From: UBA4660 sp034408895
GTDB lineage: Bacteria; Bacteroidota; Bacteroidia; Flavobacteriales_D; Sanyastnellaceae
Length of the DNA stretch: 64,000 bases
Assembly (NCBI GenBank): GCA_034408895.1
Contig: JAWXCI010000030.1
Coordinates: forward strand, 62,001 to 126,000
Direction of reading: 5' to 3'
A program made the translations under genes and the position numbers. Below the pieces are notes generated by a model. It was not told the origin of the DNA and ran no database searches. It saw nothing but the letters and a program-made list of their open reading frames with translations. Below, one piece after another: positions 56,582-64,000 of the stretch; the stretch's first letter is position 1, and the number at the start of each line of letters is the position of its first letter.

Positions 56582-59146
56582 TCACATCTTAACCACCCTG
56601 CCCAGCCATTGCTTTTTGCCCTGCCGAATTACCACCATATAAATTCCCGGGGCAATATCTTCCACTTGCATTTTATTGTTTATCACATCAACGGCTGTTG
56701 GATATTTTCCGTCAACGGATAAAAGGTGGGCTGTGGCCAAGGGAAATTCACCACCATCAATAAAAATGAAACCAGAGCAAGGGTTAGGGTAAAATGAAAT
56801 GCTGCCTGAAAAAATTTCTGCAATATTATTCCCACAATAAATAAATCCTGCTTCTGCGGTGCAGTTGTTACCATCGGTGGCTATACAATTGTAAAAGCCA
56901 TTGTCCAAATCGGTTATCAGGTTTTGGTTGGATATCATTTCCATGCTGCCATCGAACCACATAAAAGAGTAGGGGGGTGTGCCTCCTGTGGCTTGGGCTT
57001 CCATCCACAAACAATCAACGCCTGTCGTATTTATGACAAGCTGATCGGGCGTTGTAATTTGGAATGGGATATTGATGCTGCAGCCATTGGAATCTGTCAT
57101 TTCAAAAAGAAATTTCCCGGTGGACAAATCAGTAATATCATCATCGGTCCATGTAAGAGAGTAGGGTAGGGTTCCACCATGGATTGCAATATCAGCACTA
57201 CCATCATTGGCGCCAAAACAAGTTATATCATACGTGACCACATCATACCATAGCGAATCGGGTTGAGGTAGTGAAATTGCACCGGTCGCATTGCATCCCA
57301 TATCATTCCAAACCTCATAAAAAAATTCGCCTGCTGGAATTGAATCGAGCAAAGCATCTGTAGTGGCATCGTTCCATAAAATTTCTAACCACTGGACGGA
57401 TGTTATTTCTATCCAGCCATCATCCCCACCAAAACAAGATGGTGAATGGGGCATGATGTCGAACTGCGGCAACGATGCAGTGATGATACTTATCGGGGCG
57501 GAAACTGAAACAAAGCCTAATGCAGATTCTACTTCCACAAAATATTCGCCCTCTTCATTTATGGTAATGAATTGTGTTGTGTCGCCTGTGCTCCAATGGT
57601 AAGATGCAAAATTTCCGGCATCGAGCAGCATGGAATCACCTGGACATAGAGTGAGGTTTCCTGTTGTCGAAATGAAATTTATCATACCCTCGCCTTCAAC
57701 AAAATGAAGATGCTGGTCAGCCTGTACATTTATGTATTGATCGAGATGTCCACTTGGCCAATGAATAAAAATGGAATCGGCCAGCGTGAAATTTTTCAGC
57801 CCGAAAATTTCGCGTTGCGAGTCTTGTCCCAAATAATTTTCGCCACAATGAGTGATACGCGATTGTACCACACCATCACTCCATACTAAGATGGTTGACC
57901 CCACTCCATCGCGATTTGAAACTACTCCCTCCAGCGAAATTTTCAGGTGATGATTATTGCCGCCACTGCATTGCCACAGGTTGGCGTTGTGCGGATAATA
58001 ATTGTTTACGCTCAGGTCGGGGTAGCCATCGTTGTTCCAGTCCATGGCTGCTACTGTGTAGCTGTCGGTATAGTCAAATGGAAACACCTGGGCATTTACA
58101 TCGGCCATTTGCTCGTTGCCCATGTTGAGCAGAAAATGATTGGGCTGCGAGGCATCCAGCGGAAAGTATTCGCAGACATAAATATCCATGTCGCGATCCA
58201 AATCAAAATCGAACCAGCACCCGCTCCAGGCCAGCACATCGAGAGTGGCGCCTGCCGTGGCAGCAATGTCAGTAAAAGTTCCATCGCCATTGTTGCGAAG
58301 TAGAGCGCAAGGCCCCAGTGAAGTGTTGCTAACGAAAATATCTTCCCAACCATCGTTATTAAAATCGGCACCGCTTGCTGTCATGGCATCAACATCGGCA
58401 AGTGCAGATCCGCTTTGTTCACCCACATCGGTAAAAGTTCCGTCACCGTTGTTATGATAAAGCCGATTGGGGTGCAGTTCATCATTTATCACGTAGAGGT
58501 CCGGCCACTGGTCGTTGTTGTAATCGGTCCAAAGAGATTGGAAAGAAAGACTGATACCATCGTGGGCGCCCGAAGCCAGGGTAACATCGGTAAAAGTTCC
58601 GTCACCGTTGTTGCTATAAAGTTTGTCCCAATAGTCGTAGGCATTTTGACCGCCAAAGAGAAAAATGTAAACGCACAGATAAACATCGAGGTCGCCATCG
58701 CGGTCGTAATCACCCCACGATGATCCAAAGTGCGGCACGTTGAGCTGGGCAATTCCACAGCCGGAGGTCACATCGGTAAACACCATGTTGTCGTTCCGGT
58801 AAAGCTTGCAGGGGTGGAGGTATTGGGTGATGAAAAAATCGGAATCACCATCGTTATCATAATCCACCCACTGCGGATGTTTGGCATTATCAGTTGCACT
58901 GAAACCAAAATCGGTGAGTTCGCTCGAACCTTCATTGTTGCGATAAATTTTTATGACGTCATCAAGAGCGAACGTTATGTCGTCCCAACCATCATGATCA
59001 AAGTCGAAAGTGGAAACTCCTGCACCATGCAGGTTGTTGTTCACTACCGCCTGTATGTTCTGCGCTGTGTTTTGGTTCGAATAAATCTGTGCGGATGCAA
59101 TAGCGGACAGCATCAACAGACTACTCGTTGATAGTATAGCATTCAT
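56582..59146 (-). CDS. Secreted FG-GAP/ASPIC/SprB-type protein with T9SS sorting domain
   Basis: An 854-residue protein with a signal peptide (ILSTSSLLMLSAIASAQ). Residues 30-400 contain FG-GAP/VCBS-type repeats on the pattern DxNxDGxxD (DFDHDGWDDITFAL, DYDNDGDSDFFI, DYDRDGDLDVYLC, DYNNDQWPDLYV, DFNNDGWEDIFV, DFDLDRDMDIYV, DWNNDGYPDLSV), probably calcium-binding beta-propeller blades. An ASPIC/UnbV domain follows (NRDGVGSTILVWSDGVVQSR, FIHWPSG), then SprB-like repeats with PSCFGGDDGWIEI and ITCFGANDGSADIAIHGGTLPYSLTW. It ends with a T9SS type A sorting domain (SFYPNPCSGFIFID...APGIYMVVIRQGKKQWLGRVVKM). It should be exported by the type IX system to the cell surface. Confidence 0.93.
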   Translation of the reverse strand: MNAILSTSSLLMLSAIASAQIYSNQNTAQNIQAVVNNNLHGAGVSTFDFDHDGWDDITFALDDVIKIYRNNEGSSELTDFGFSATDNAKHPQWVDYDNDGDSDFFITQYLHPCKLYRNDNMVFTDVTSGCGIAQLNVPHFGSSWGDYDRDGDLDVYLCVYIFLFGGQNAYDYWDKLYSNNGDGTFTDVTLASGAHDGISLSFQSLWTDYNNDQWPDLYVINDELHPNRLYHNNGDGTFTDVGEQSGSALADVDAMTASGADFNNDGWEDIFVSNTSLGPCALLRNNGDGTFTDIAATAGATLDVLAWSGCWFDFDLDRDMDIYVCEYFPLDASQPNHFLLNMGNEQMADVNAQVFPFDYTDSYTVAAMDWNNDGYPDLSVNNYYPHNANLWQCSGGNNHHLKISLEGVVSNRDGVGSTILVWSDGVVQSRITHCGENYLGQDSQREIFGLKNFTLADSIFIHWPSGHLDQYINVQADQHLHFVEGEGMINFISTTGNLTLCPGDSMLLDAGNFASYHWSTGDTTQFITINEEGEYFVEVESALGFVSVSAPISIITASLPQFDIMPHSPSCFGGDDGWIEITSVQWLEILWNDATTDALLDSIPAGEFFYEVWNDMGCNATGAISLPQPDSLWYDVVTYDITCFGANDGSADIAIHGGTLPYSLTWTDDDITDLSTGKFLFEMTDSNGCSINIPFQITTPDQLVINTTGVDCLWMEAQATGGTPPYSFMWFDGSMEMISNQNLITDLDNGFYNCIATDGNNCTAEAGFIYCGNNIAEIFSGSISFYPNPCSGFIFIDGGEFPLATAHLLSVDGKYPTAVDVINNKMQVEDIAPGIYMVVIRQGKKQWLGRVVKM

Positions 59147-59382
59147 TCAAGTTGGTTTATGGCGATAAAGAAACGGCATTTCGGGTAGATTGAAACTCAA
59201 ATTGGCGTTGCACCGTATCAGCCTCCACTCACGGCCCGCGAACCTGGTCCGTCCACGAAAAATAAACCCTAACACCCACTATCAGTGAAACGCTGTAGAA
59301 TCCGCATCAATGTCCGAAAGTTTGAATCCATACACCTGGTAGAAAAGCGCTGGGGGTTTGATACTTACACCCACTGCCTCAA

Positions 59383-60240
59383 CTAATGCACGGGGAAAAC
59401 TTCCTGTGCAATACGCATGGCTTCGTTTAATGCATCCTGGTTGATATTTCTGGATAAGTTCATTTCAGAAAAATAGGCTACGATGTTTTCCGTGGGCATG
59501 TTACCCGTTAGTTCATCAGCCGCCATGGGGCAGCCACCATATCCTCTTAATGCGCCATCAAATTTTCGGCAACCGCTGCTGTAGGCGCTTTCTATTTTTT
59601 TTCTCCAGGTATCCGGTGTGGTGTGCAGATGTGCACCAAACTCCACCTGGGGCAGTGAAGGAATAAGTGTGGTAAAAAGTTGCGCTATTATTTCCGGTTG
59701 GCCAACACCTATTGTGTCACTCAGCGCAATCTTTTTCACACCCAATTCCGTGTGCAGCCTATGGCACCAGTTTGTTGCGATATCAGGATGCCATATATCG
59801 TTGTAAGGATTGCCCATGGCCATCGAGATGTAAATGACCAACTCCTTTTTATTCGTAACACACAATTGCTGTATCTCCTCCACCCGCAGCAGCGATTGTT
59901 CCATAGTGGCATTGGTATTCCTCAACTGGAAAGTTTCTGAAATGGAAAACGGGAAGCCTACATATTGAATTGCATCGTAACCACAGGCCTCTTGTGCACC
60001 CCGCACATTGGCCACTATAGCCAGCAACCGGGAGCGGGTGGCACTCAGTTCAAGCTGCTCGAGCACTTGCCGCGTGTCCCGCAGTTGCGGTATCACTTTT
60101 TCTGAAACAAAACTTCCGAAGTCAATCACATTGAATCCCACTTTCAACAGCGAGTTGATGTAACGGATTTTTTCTTGAGTGGGAATAAAATGTGTGATGC
60201 CCTGCATAGCATCACGTGGGCATTCGGTCAGGTGTATCAT
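59383..60240 (-). CDS. Hydroxymethylglutaryl-CoA lyase
   Basis: A 285-residue HMGL-like barrel. ECPRDAMQGITHFIPTQEKIRYINSLL has the catalytic Arg-Asp pair, GFNVIDFGSFVSEKVIPQL matches GxxxIExxSFVSPKxVPQ, and FDGALRGYGGCPMA is the GxGGCPYAxG signature with the catalytic Cys; FGAHLHTT carries metal-binding His. It splits HMG-CoA into acetyl-CoA and acetoacetate in leucine breakdown. It follows mltG by 43 bp and precedes nothing on its strand for 236 bp. It could feed the CoA-transferase encoded by scoA elsewhere in the window. Confidence 0.92.
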   Translation of the reverse strand: MIHLTECPRDAMQGITHFIPTQEKIRYINSLLKVGFNVIDFGSFVSEKVIPQLRDTRQVLEQLELSATRSRLLAIVANVRGAQEACGYDAIQYVGFPFSISETFQLRNTNATMEQSLLRVEEIQQLCVTNKKELVIYISMAMGNPYNDIWHPDIATNWCHRLHTELGVKKIALSDTIGVGQPEIIAQLFTTLIPSLPQVEFGAHLHTTPDTWRKKIESAYSSGCRKFDGALRGYGGCPMAADELTGNMPTENIVAYFSEMNLSRNINQDALNEAMRIAQEVFPVH

Positions 60241-60264
60241 GGAGCAAAACTATGGGGATTGAAA

Positions 60265-60284
60265 CCACCACCCCTAAGGGGTAT
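60265..60284. repeat. CCACCACCCCTAAGGGGTA repeat (copy 2)
   Basis: CCACCACCCCTAAGGGGTA lies between the HMG-CoA lyase start and the mltG stop. A near-identical copy is at 44016-44036 in the gap after the TamL-like gene (CACCACCGCCCCTAAGGGGT). The core CCCCTAAGGGG is a palindrome. Confidence 0.6.
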
Positions 60285-61300
60285 CAATCCCTCTTCCTCA
60301 GCGCATCGCGATACAGCTTTGCGTTTATCTTATGCTGCTCAAACGATCTGGTGAAATTGTGGTAACCCGATTCATCCGGCTTGGCACACATATATATATG
60401 GGAGTGATCAGCCGGATTCAGCACAGCATCAAGATAAACCGGGCCGGCCAGACCAATAGGACCAGGAGGCAAGCCTGTGTGAAGGTAAGTGTTGTAGGGC
60501 GATGGATAACTGTAATCATCAAAGTACAAACGATGGATGTCAAATCTTTTCATGGCGAACAATACAGTGGGGTCTGCTTGAAGCGCCATTCCCATTTTCA
60601 GCCTGTTGAGGTAGAGCCGGGCAATGAGTGGAGCTTCATCCCGCTTAGCCGTTTCGCCTTTCACTATTGAGGCCAGCACAGCCACTTCGGGAAGTGTTAA
60701 TTCGAGGGCCGATGCTTTTTGTTTTCGTTCAGTGGTCCAAAACATATCGTACTCCTTTTTCATTCGTTGGATAAAATCTTGTGGAGTGGTAGTCCACCAC
60801 ATTTGGTATGAATCGGCAATGAACATGGCAGAAAACATTTCCGTGGTCATGCGATATTGCACAGAAGTATTGGGGTCGAGCAGGGCATCGGCAAATAACA
60901 GCGAATCACCTTCGAGAAACTGGCCGAGACGCCCTGCAAGGTGGCCGAGGTCGTGCAGGTTTTCCACCGGCACAAGTACAGCTTCCTGATTGCCGGAGCG
61001 AAACATATTTACAAGTTGGTTGTTATTGCTTCCGCGTGGTAGTCTGTAGCGTCCGGGCTTTACACGTTCATGAAATTTTTTCAACCTGCATGTCCACTCG
61101 AATGAAGTAATGTCTTGCAGCACATTCTCCACTTCGAGTTGGCAAATTAAATCAGAGTAAGAACTGCCACTGGGGATAAAAAACAAAACCGACTGCTCTT
61201 CAAAGGCAGTGTTGGATTGAAAAATCTTGAAATAGAAAAAGCCACCGGCTGCAAGCAACGCAATGGCAAGGGCGAACAATACAATTCTAAACTTCTTCAT
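60284..61300 (-). CDS. mltG: Endolytic murein transglycosylase MltG
   Basis: A 338-residue protein with an N-terminal membrane anchor (IVLFALAIALLAAGGFFYFKIF). The LysM-like and YceG parts include SSYSDLICQLEVENVLQDITSFEWTCR, RPGRYRLPRGSNNNQLVNMFRSGNQ, the catalytic region LPEVAVLASIVKGETAKRDEAPLIARLYLNRLKMGMALQADPTVLFA (Glu in the xET motif), and YNTYLHTGLPPGPIGLAGPVYLDAVLNPADHSHIYMCAKPDESGYHNFTRSFEQHKINAKLYRDAL. It cuts nascent glycan strands in the periplasm. It overlaps the GNAT gene by 4 bp. Confidence 0.95.
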   Translation of the reverse strand: MKKFRIVLFALAIALLAAGGFFYFKIFQSNTAFEEQSVLFFIPSGSSYSDLICQLEVENVLQDITSFEWTCRLKKFHERVKPGRYRLPRGSNNNQLVNMFRSGNQEAVLVPVENLHDLGHLAGRLGQFLEGDSLLFADALLDPNTSVQYRMTTEMFSAMFIADSYQMWWTTTPQDFIQRMKKEYDMFWTTERKQKASALELTLPEVAVLASIVKGETAKRDEAPLIARLYLNRLKMGMALQADPTVLFAMKRFDIHRLYFDDYSYPSPYNTYLHTGLPPGPIGLAGPVYLDAVLNPADHSHIYMCAKPDESGYHNFTRSFEQHKINAKLYRDALRKRD

Positions 61301-61803
61301 AATGAAAAATGGGGGAGAACAAATAATGTGGCAGGCTGGCCAAGGTGCATGGAATTTTTTTCTAGCTTGAAATTCAATCGTGCAAAAAGTTTCATGCTGG
61401 TAATGTTGGAATCGTGTACAAGGGCATGGATTGTTTTTATTCCCAACACATGGAATGCGTGTTGTGACAAAATTTCCACTGCCTCGGAGGCATAACCTTT
61501 ACCACGGTCTGCTGCATCCGCTATCACAATTCCAAGCGACACCGAAGCCACAGTTTTGTCCCGTCCAAAAAGATCCACCAGACCAAGTTTCCTTCCCTCA
61601 TGCGAACAAATGACCAGACGCAGTTGTCCATCACTTAAAAAATCGCCAGCGCTTTTCATAAACTGTTTCCATTCCGATTCCGATAATTCTTTCTCACGTT
61701 CACTCACATTCCAGTTCGAGGAATCATTTTCGCACATCAACACAAACGAAGTATCGGAAGGTTGAACGGAACGGAGAGTAATTTTTTTACCGGCAAGATG
61801 CAT
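61297..61803 (-). CDS. GNAT-family N-acetyltransferase
   Basis: A 168-residue protein from the ATG at 61803 (MHLAGKKITLRSVQPSDTSFVLMCENDSSNWNVSEREKELSESEWKQFM). GNAT motifs: RLVICSHEGRKLGLVDLFGRDKTVASVSLGIVIADAADRGKGYASEAVEILSQHAFHVLGIKTIHALVHDSNITSMKLFARLNFKLE, with the acetyl-CoA P-loop RGKGYA. The substrate is unknown; the layout is like RimJ/RimL-type or spermidine acetyltransferases. It overlaps mltG by 4 bp and follows the CoA-binding gene. Confidence 0.9.
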   Translation of the reverse strand: MHLAGKKITLRSVQPSDTSFVLMCENDSSNWNVSEREKELSESEWKQFMKSAGDFLSDGQLRLVICSHEGRKLGLVDLFGRDKTVASVSLGIVIADAADRGKGYASEAVEILSQHAFHVLGIKTIHALVHDSNITSMKLFARLNFKLEKNSMHLGQPATLFVLPHFSL

Positions 61804-61820
61804 TCTGTGGACGGGTGGAA

Positions 61821-62216
61821 TTAAAACTGGCGGAGTGAAAGCAGCACCAGTGTGCAAACATCATCGCATTGAATGCCTCCATTTTCCGCAAGTGTTTTCA
61901 GATCGGGGTTTTCAGTTCCGGGATTGAAGAGAATTCTTTTGGGTTTCATCGCCAGGATATAGTCATACCATTCAGGTTGATTTTTGGGAGAGATATATAA
62001 AGTAAGCGTCTCCACATCCTGAAGTACGGGTCTGCCGGTTAAGATTTTGATCCCGGCAATATCGCCCGCCCTGATGCCTATCGCAACCACATCCATACCT
62101 TGCTCAACTAGTCGCGCAACTGCTTTGCCCGATGCCCTGCCAGGGCGTGTGCTTGCTCCAAGCACCACCACTTTCCTTTTTTCTTTCACACTGCAAAAAT
62201 GAGCCTCTTTGTGCAA
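61821..62216 (-). CDS. CoA-binding (Rossmann) domain protein
   Basis: A 131-residue protein. KRKVVVLGASTRPGRASGKAVARLVEQGMDVVAIGIRAGDIAGIKI then YISPKNQPEWYDYILAMKPKRILFNPGTENPDLKTLAENGGIQCDDVCTLVLLSLRQF fits the CoA-binding 2 family (VxGAS, GxxVxPVNP, FNPGTEN..L...A...GI.....CTLVLL). The function is unknown. It is divergent from the SLBB lipoprotein gene and probably first in the minus-strand unit with GNAT and mltG. Confidence 0.88.
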   Translation of the reverse strand: MHKEAHFCSVKEKRKVVVLGASTRPGRASGKAVARLVEQGMDVVAIGIRAGDIAGIKILTGRPVLQDVETLTLYISPKNQPEWYDYILAMKPKRILFNPGTENPDLKTLAENGGIQCDDVCTLVLLSLRQF

Positions 62217-62220
62217 TTCT

Positions 62221-62228
62221 TACTTTTG
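62221..62228 (+). promoter_or_regulatory. -7 box upstream of the SLBB lipoprotein
   Basis: TACTTTTG at 62221-62228 matches TAnnTTTG and lies 28 bp before the ATG at 62257. No clear -33 TTG is present at the expected distance. Confidence 0.45.
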
Positions 62229-62256
62229 CACTGATACTATTTTTTCCCAATCCCTG

Positions 62257-63015
62257 ATGAGAATTTTTTCTGTTTTGATGCTGGTGGTAGTTTGCGCGGC
62301 AAGTTGCACTGTAAACAAGAACATCATGTTTAAAACCGATACCGAGTATGTATTCGACAATCCGTTTACGGACTCTACCAACACCGAATACCGGCTTGCC
62401 CAGAACGACATCATAGCTTTTCAGTTGTTTACCAACGAGGGGGCAATGATCCTCGAGTTTACTGCCGGCAACACACAGACGCCACGCTACTTCAGCTTTA
62501 GGGATTTTACTTACCAACTGGATGCCCTGGGCTATGCCGACCTGCCGGCATTGGGTAGAGTAAAACTTTCCGGCTATACCATCAGGACCGCTCAAGACTC
62601 ATTGGAATCATGGTACATCAACCAGTTTAACAATCCCATGGCAGTAGTGCAGGTGGTAAATCACCGTGTAATTATTTTTCCAGGAGCAGGCGGCACGGCA
62701 CGGGTGGTTCCACTGATGAACCAAAATACAACCGTGCTCGAAGCGCTGGCAACGGCAGGCGGAATTGAAGACCGCGGCAATGCAAGCAAAGTAAAACTCA
62801 TTAGAAAAACAGCGGATGGGGATGATGTGTACCTGCTTGACCTGAGCACTATCGAAGGTTTGCGATATGGGCAAATGACTGTGCAATCAGGAGACGTTAT
62901 TTATGTGGAACCTGTGCCGGAAATTGCGAGTGAACTTTTGAAAGATGTTTCACCGTATGTCTCCATTATTTCCGGTCTGGCATTGATTTATGCCATTTTG
63001 GTAAAAGGCTTTTAG
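62257..63015 (+). CDS. Polysaccharide export lipoprotein (Wza-like, SLBB)
   Basis: From the ATG at 62257 the protein has 252 residues: MRIFSVLMLVVVCAASCTVNKNIMFKTDTEYVFD has an ASC lipobox. The PES domain shows YRLAQNDIIAFQLFTNEGAMI and DALGYADLPALGRVKLSGYTIRTAQDSLE, then a SLBB-like part VIIFPGAGGTARVVPLMNQNTTVLEALATAGGIEDRGNASKVKLIRK and GDVIYVEPVPEIASELLKDVSPYVSIISGLALIYAILVKGF, ending in a membrane segment. It should form or gate the outer-membrane exit for exopolysaccharide or capsule. It is followed by a Wzc-like kinase 26 bp later. Confidence 0.92.
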   Translation: MRIFSVLMLVVVCAASCTVNKNIMFKTDTEYVFDNPFTDSTNTEYRLAQNDIIAFQLFTNEGAMILEFTAGNTQTPRYFSFRDFTYQLDALGYADLPALGRVKLSGYTIRTAQDSLESWYINQFNNPMAVVQVVNHRVIIFPGAGGTARVVPLMNQNTTVLEALATAGGIEDRGNASKVKLIRKTADGDDVYLLDLSTIEGLRYGQMTVQSGDVIYVEPVPEIASELLKDVSPYVSIISGLALIYAILVKGF

Positions 63016-63041
63016 GGAACTGGAATTTTTGCGAACGCTCT

Positions 63042-64000
63042 ATGAATCCGCACGACACAAAGAACTTAGAGGAATACAAAGACCGGCTCACTAATTTTTC
63101 CAATGAGTTCGATCTGGGTTTGTTTTTCTTCATCTTAAAAAAATCATTGCGGTGGATAGTGTTGTGTTTGTTGCTGGCTAGTTTGGGGGCATGGCTTTAT
63201 CTACGCTACACTCCCATTGTTTACCAGGCAAAAACTACCCTGCAACTAGGCGAAGATGATAATGCCAATAGGATATTGCAGGTGGAACAATTCACAGAAA
63301 ACAACTCGGTGGAGACCTCACTGGAATTGCTTCGTTCCAAATTGCTCATAAGGCGAACACTGGATAATATCCCCATCAGCATTTCCTATTTCGCCCAGGG
63401 CGAAATTCTTACCAATGAGCAATATCTGTTTAGCCCCTACGTAGTCGAAATTTCAAAAATTCAAAATGACATGCTCGCGGGGGTTCACATCTTTATTACG
63501 TTTCAGTCATCGGGTGTCTTCGACTTAAACTATAAGGGCGTGAGCCATAAAAACCTTGAAACCGATGTGGAACATTCGCTTCCCGATTTAAACTTGAAGG
63601 TGAATGTGCTCAACTGGGAAAGCCTGCGCCAACAGCAGGAGGAATACAAACTCTATTTCCATCTCAACAATATCGCAAGCCTTGCCCAACGCTTTTCTTC
63701 CAACCTCGATGTGCGCATATTGAATAGCACCGCAAGAACAATAGAGATAGGTTACCGCAACAACAATGCACAACTGGCACGCGACTTTTGTGTCGCTCAT
63801 GCCAACGAATTTATCAAGATGGATTTGGAGAAAAGAAAGCGCAGCGATGAAAACATAATCAACTTCATTGTATCGCAGATTGATACCGTGTACGAGCGGC
63901 TTCGCGATTCTGAAACACTGCTCAACAATTATAAGCAGGAAAATAAAATAACAAATCTGAGCAGCGTTTCCGATGTGTACCTCCACCGCATAAGCAATTT
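63042..64000 (+). CDS. Wzc-like polysaccharide chain-length regulator/tyrosine kinase (partial)
   Basis: The frame starts at ATG 63042 and runs off the right edge (about 319 residues). A membrane helix (LRWIVLCLLLASLGAWLYL) is followed by the Wzz domain: RYTPIVYQAKTTLQLGEDDNANRILQVEQFTENNSVETSLELLRSKLLIRRTL, and later a coiled coil (VSQIDTVYERLRDSETLLNNYKQENKI). This is the N-terminal half of the tyrosine autokinases of Bacteroidota exopolysaccharide loci. The kinase domain would lie outside the window. It follows the SLBB lipoprotein by 26 bp. Confidence 0.88.
   Translation, partial: MNPHDTKNLEEYKDRLTNFSNEFDLGLFFFILKKSLRWIVLCLLLASLGAWLYLRYTPIVYQAKTTLQLGEDDNANRILQVEQFTENNSVETSLELLRSKLLIRRTLDNIPISISYFAQGEILTNEQYLFSPYVVEISKIQNDMLAGVHIFITFQSSGVFDLNYKGVSHKNLETDVEHSLPDLNLKVNVLNWESLRQQQEEYKLYFHLNNIASLAQRFSSNLDVRILNSTARTIEIGYRNNNAQLARDFCVAHANEFIKMDLEKRKRSDENIINFIVSQIDTVYERLRDSETLLNNYKQENKITNLSSVSDVYLHRISN

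Noticed and set aside
1..64000. CRISPR array, tRNA, rRNA, prophage or defence island
   Set aside because: No regular repeat-spacer pattern, no cloverleaf with CCA-type ends, no phage structural genes, and no known defence genes were found on reading the whole window.

Overview
The window looks like chromosomal DNA of a free-living member of the Bacteroidota, probably close to Flavobacteriales. The evidence is the gene families and their order: glycogen synthase-DUF4270-glmS, DUF6913-dapA, thioesterase/dnaA/LMW-phosphatase/tetrapyrrole-methylase, NrnA with FKBP-type isomerases, a lipoprotein Omp85 of TamL type, DUF5723, DUF6702, T9SS-sorted secreted proteins with SprB-type repeats, and -7 boxes that match the Bacteroidota consensus TAnnTTTG. 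No rRNA, tRNA, CRISPR array, prophage or intact insertion sequence was found. All positions come from reading the sequence; no database search was run.

Layout. 1-4.5 kb: end of glycogen synthase, DUF4270 lipoprotein, a MITE-like inverted repeat, glmS, a small outer-membrane protein. 4.6-10.7 kb: EamA transporter, a truncated four-helix-bundle gene, DUF502, a PBP1A with an inserted zinc-ribbon-like module, an orphan CoA-transferase subunit A, a decayed T9SS sorting domain, and rpsP with a repetitive acidic tail. 10.8-19.3 kb (all minus): MATE pump, TrmH, HU, a PagL-like protein, a transsulfuration-type PLP enzyme, two paralogous APC permeases, an unknown protein. 19.6-25 kb: DUF6913, dapA, an AlkD-like pseudogene with three lesions, a large membrane patatin, a thioesterase. 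25.4-33.4 kb: dnaA, LMW phosphatase, methylase, DUF5723, two FKBPs, NrnA, DUF6702, endonuclease III. 33.4-40.4 kb: a response regulator and CHASE3-PAS-histidine kinase, a Gmad2 lipoprotein, and a stress-type group (two cell-envelope proteins, a PNPOx-like protein, a SpoIIAA-like protein). 40.6-46.7 kb: RNA methyltransferase, TamL-like Omp85, DUF4139, DUF4846. 46.9-53.0 kb: a tight five-gene operon with two predicted outer-membrane proteins, an M19-like dipeptidase, a small lipoprotein and an FAD-linked oxidase. 53.3-62.2 kb: lysA, argS, a large FG-GAP/ASPIC/SprB/T9SS protein, HMG-CoA lyase, mltG, GNAT, CoA-binding protein. 62.2-64 kb: start of a capsule/exopolysaccharide export locus (SLBB lipoprotein and a truncated Wzc-like kinase).

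How the genes fit together. Many serve the envelope: peptidoglycan synthesis and trimming (glmS, PBP1A, mltG, dapA and lysA for diaminopimelate), outer-membrane biogenesis (TamL-like), secretion (T9SS cargo) and polysaccharide export. dapA and lysA belong to one pathway but lie 33 kb apart. HMG-CoA lyase makes acetoacetate, which a ScoA/ScoB transferase could activate, but only ScoA is present here.

The most unusual items are the zinc-ribbon insertion in PBP1A, the five-gene operon at 46.9-53.0 kb, several families of short dispersed inverted repeats lying between genes (often convergent ones), and a set of gene remnants (5.5, 9.8, 21.0 and 33.6 kb). Nothing in the window can be called a new defence or mobile system with confidence; the five-gene operon is the best candidate for an undescribed functional unit.
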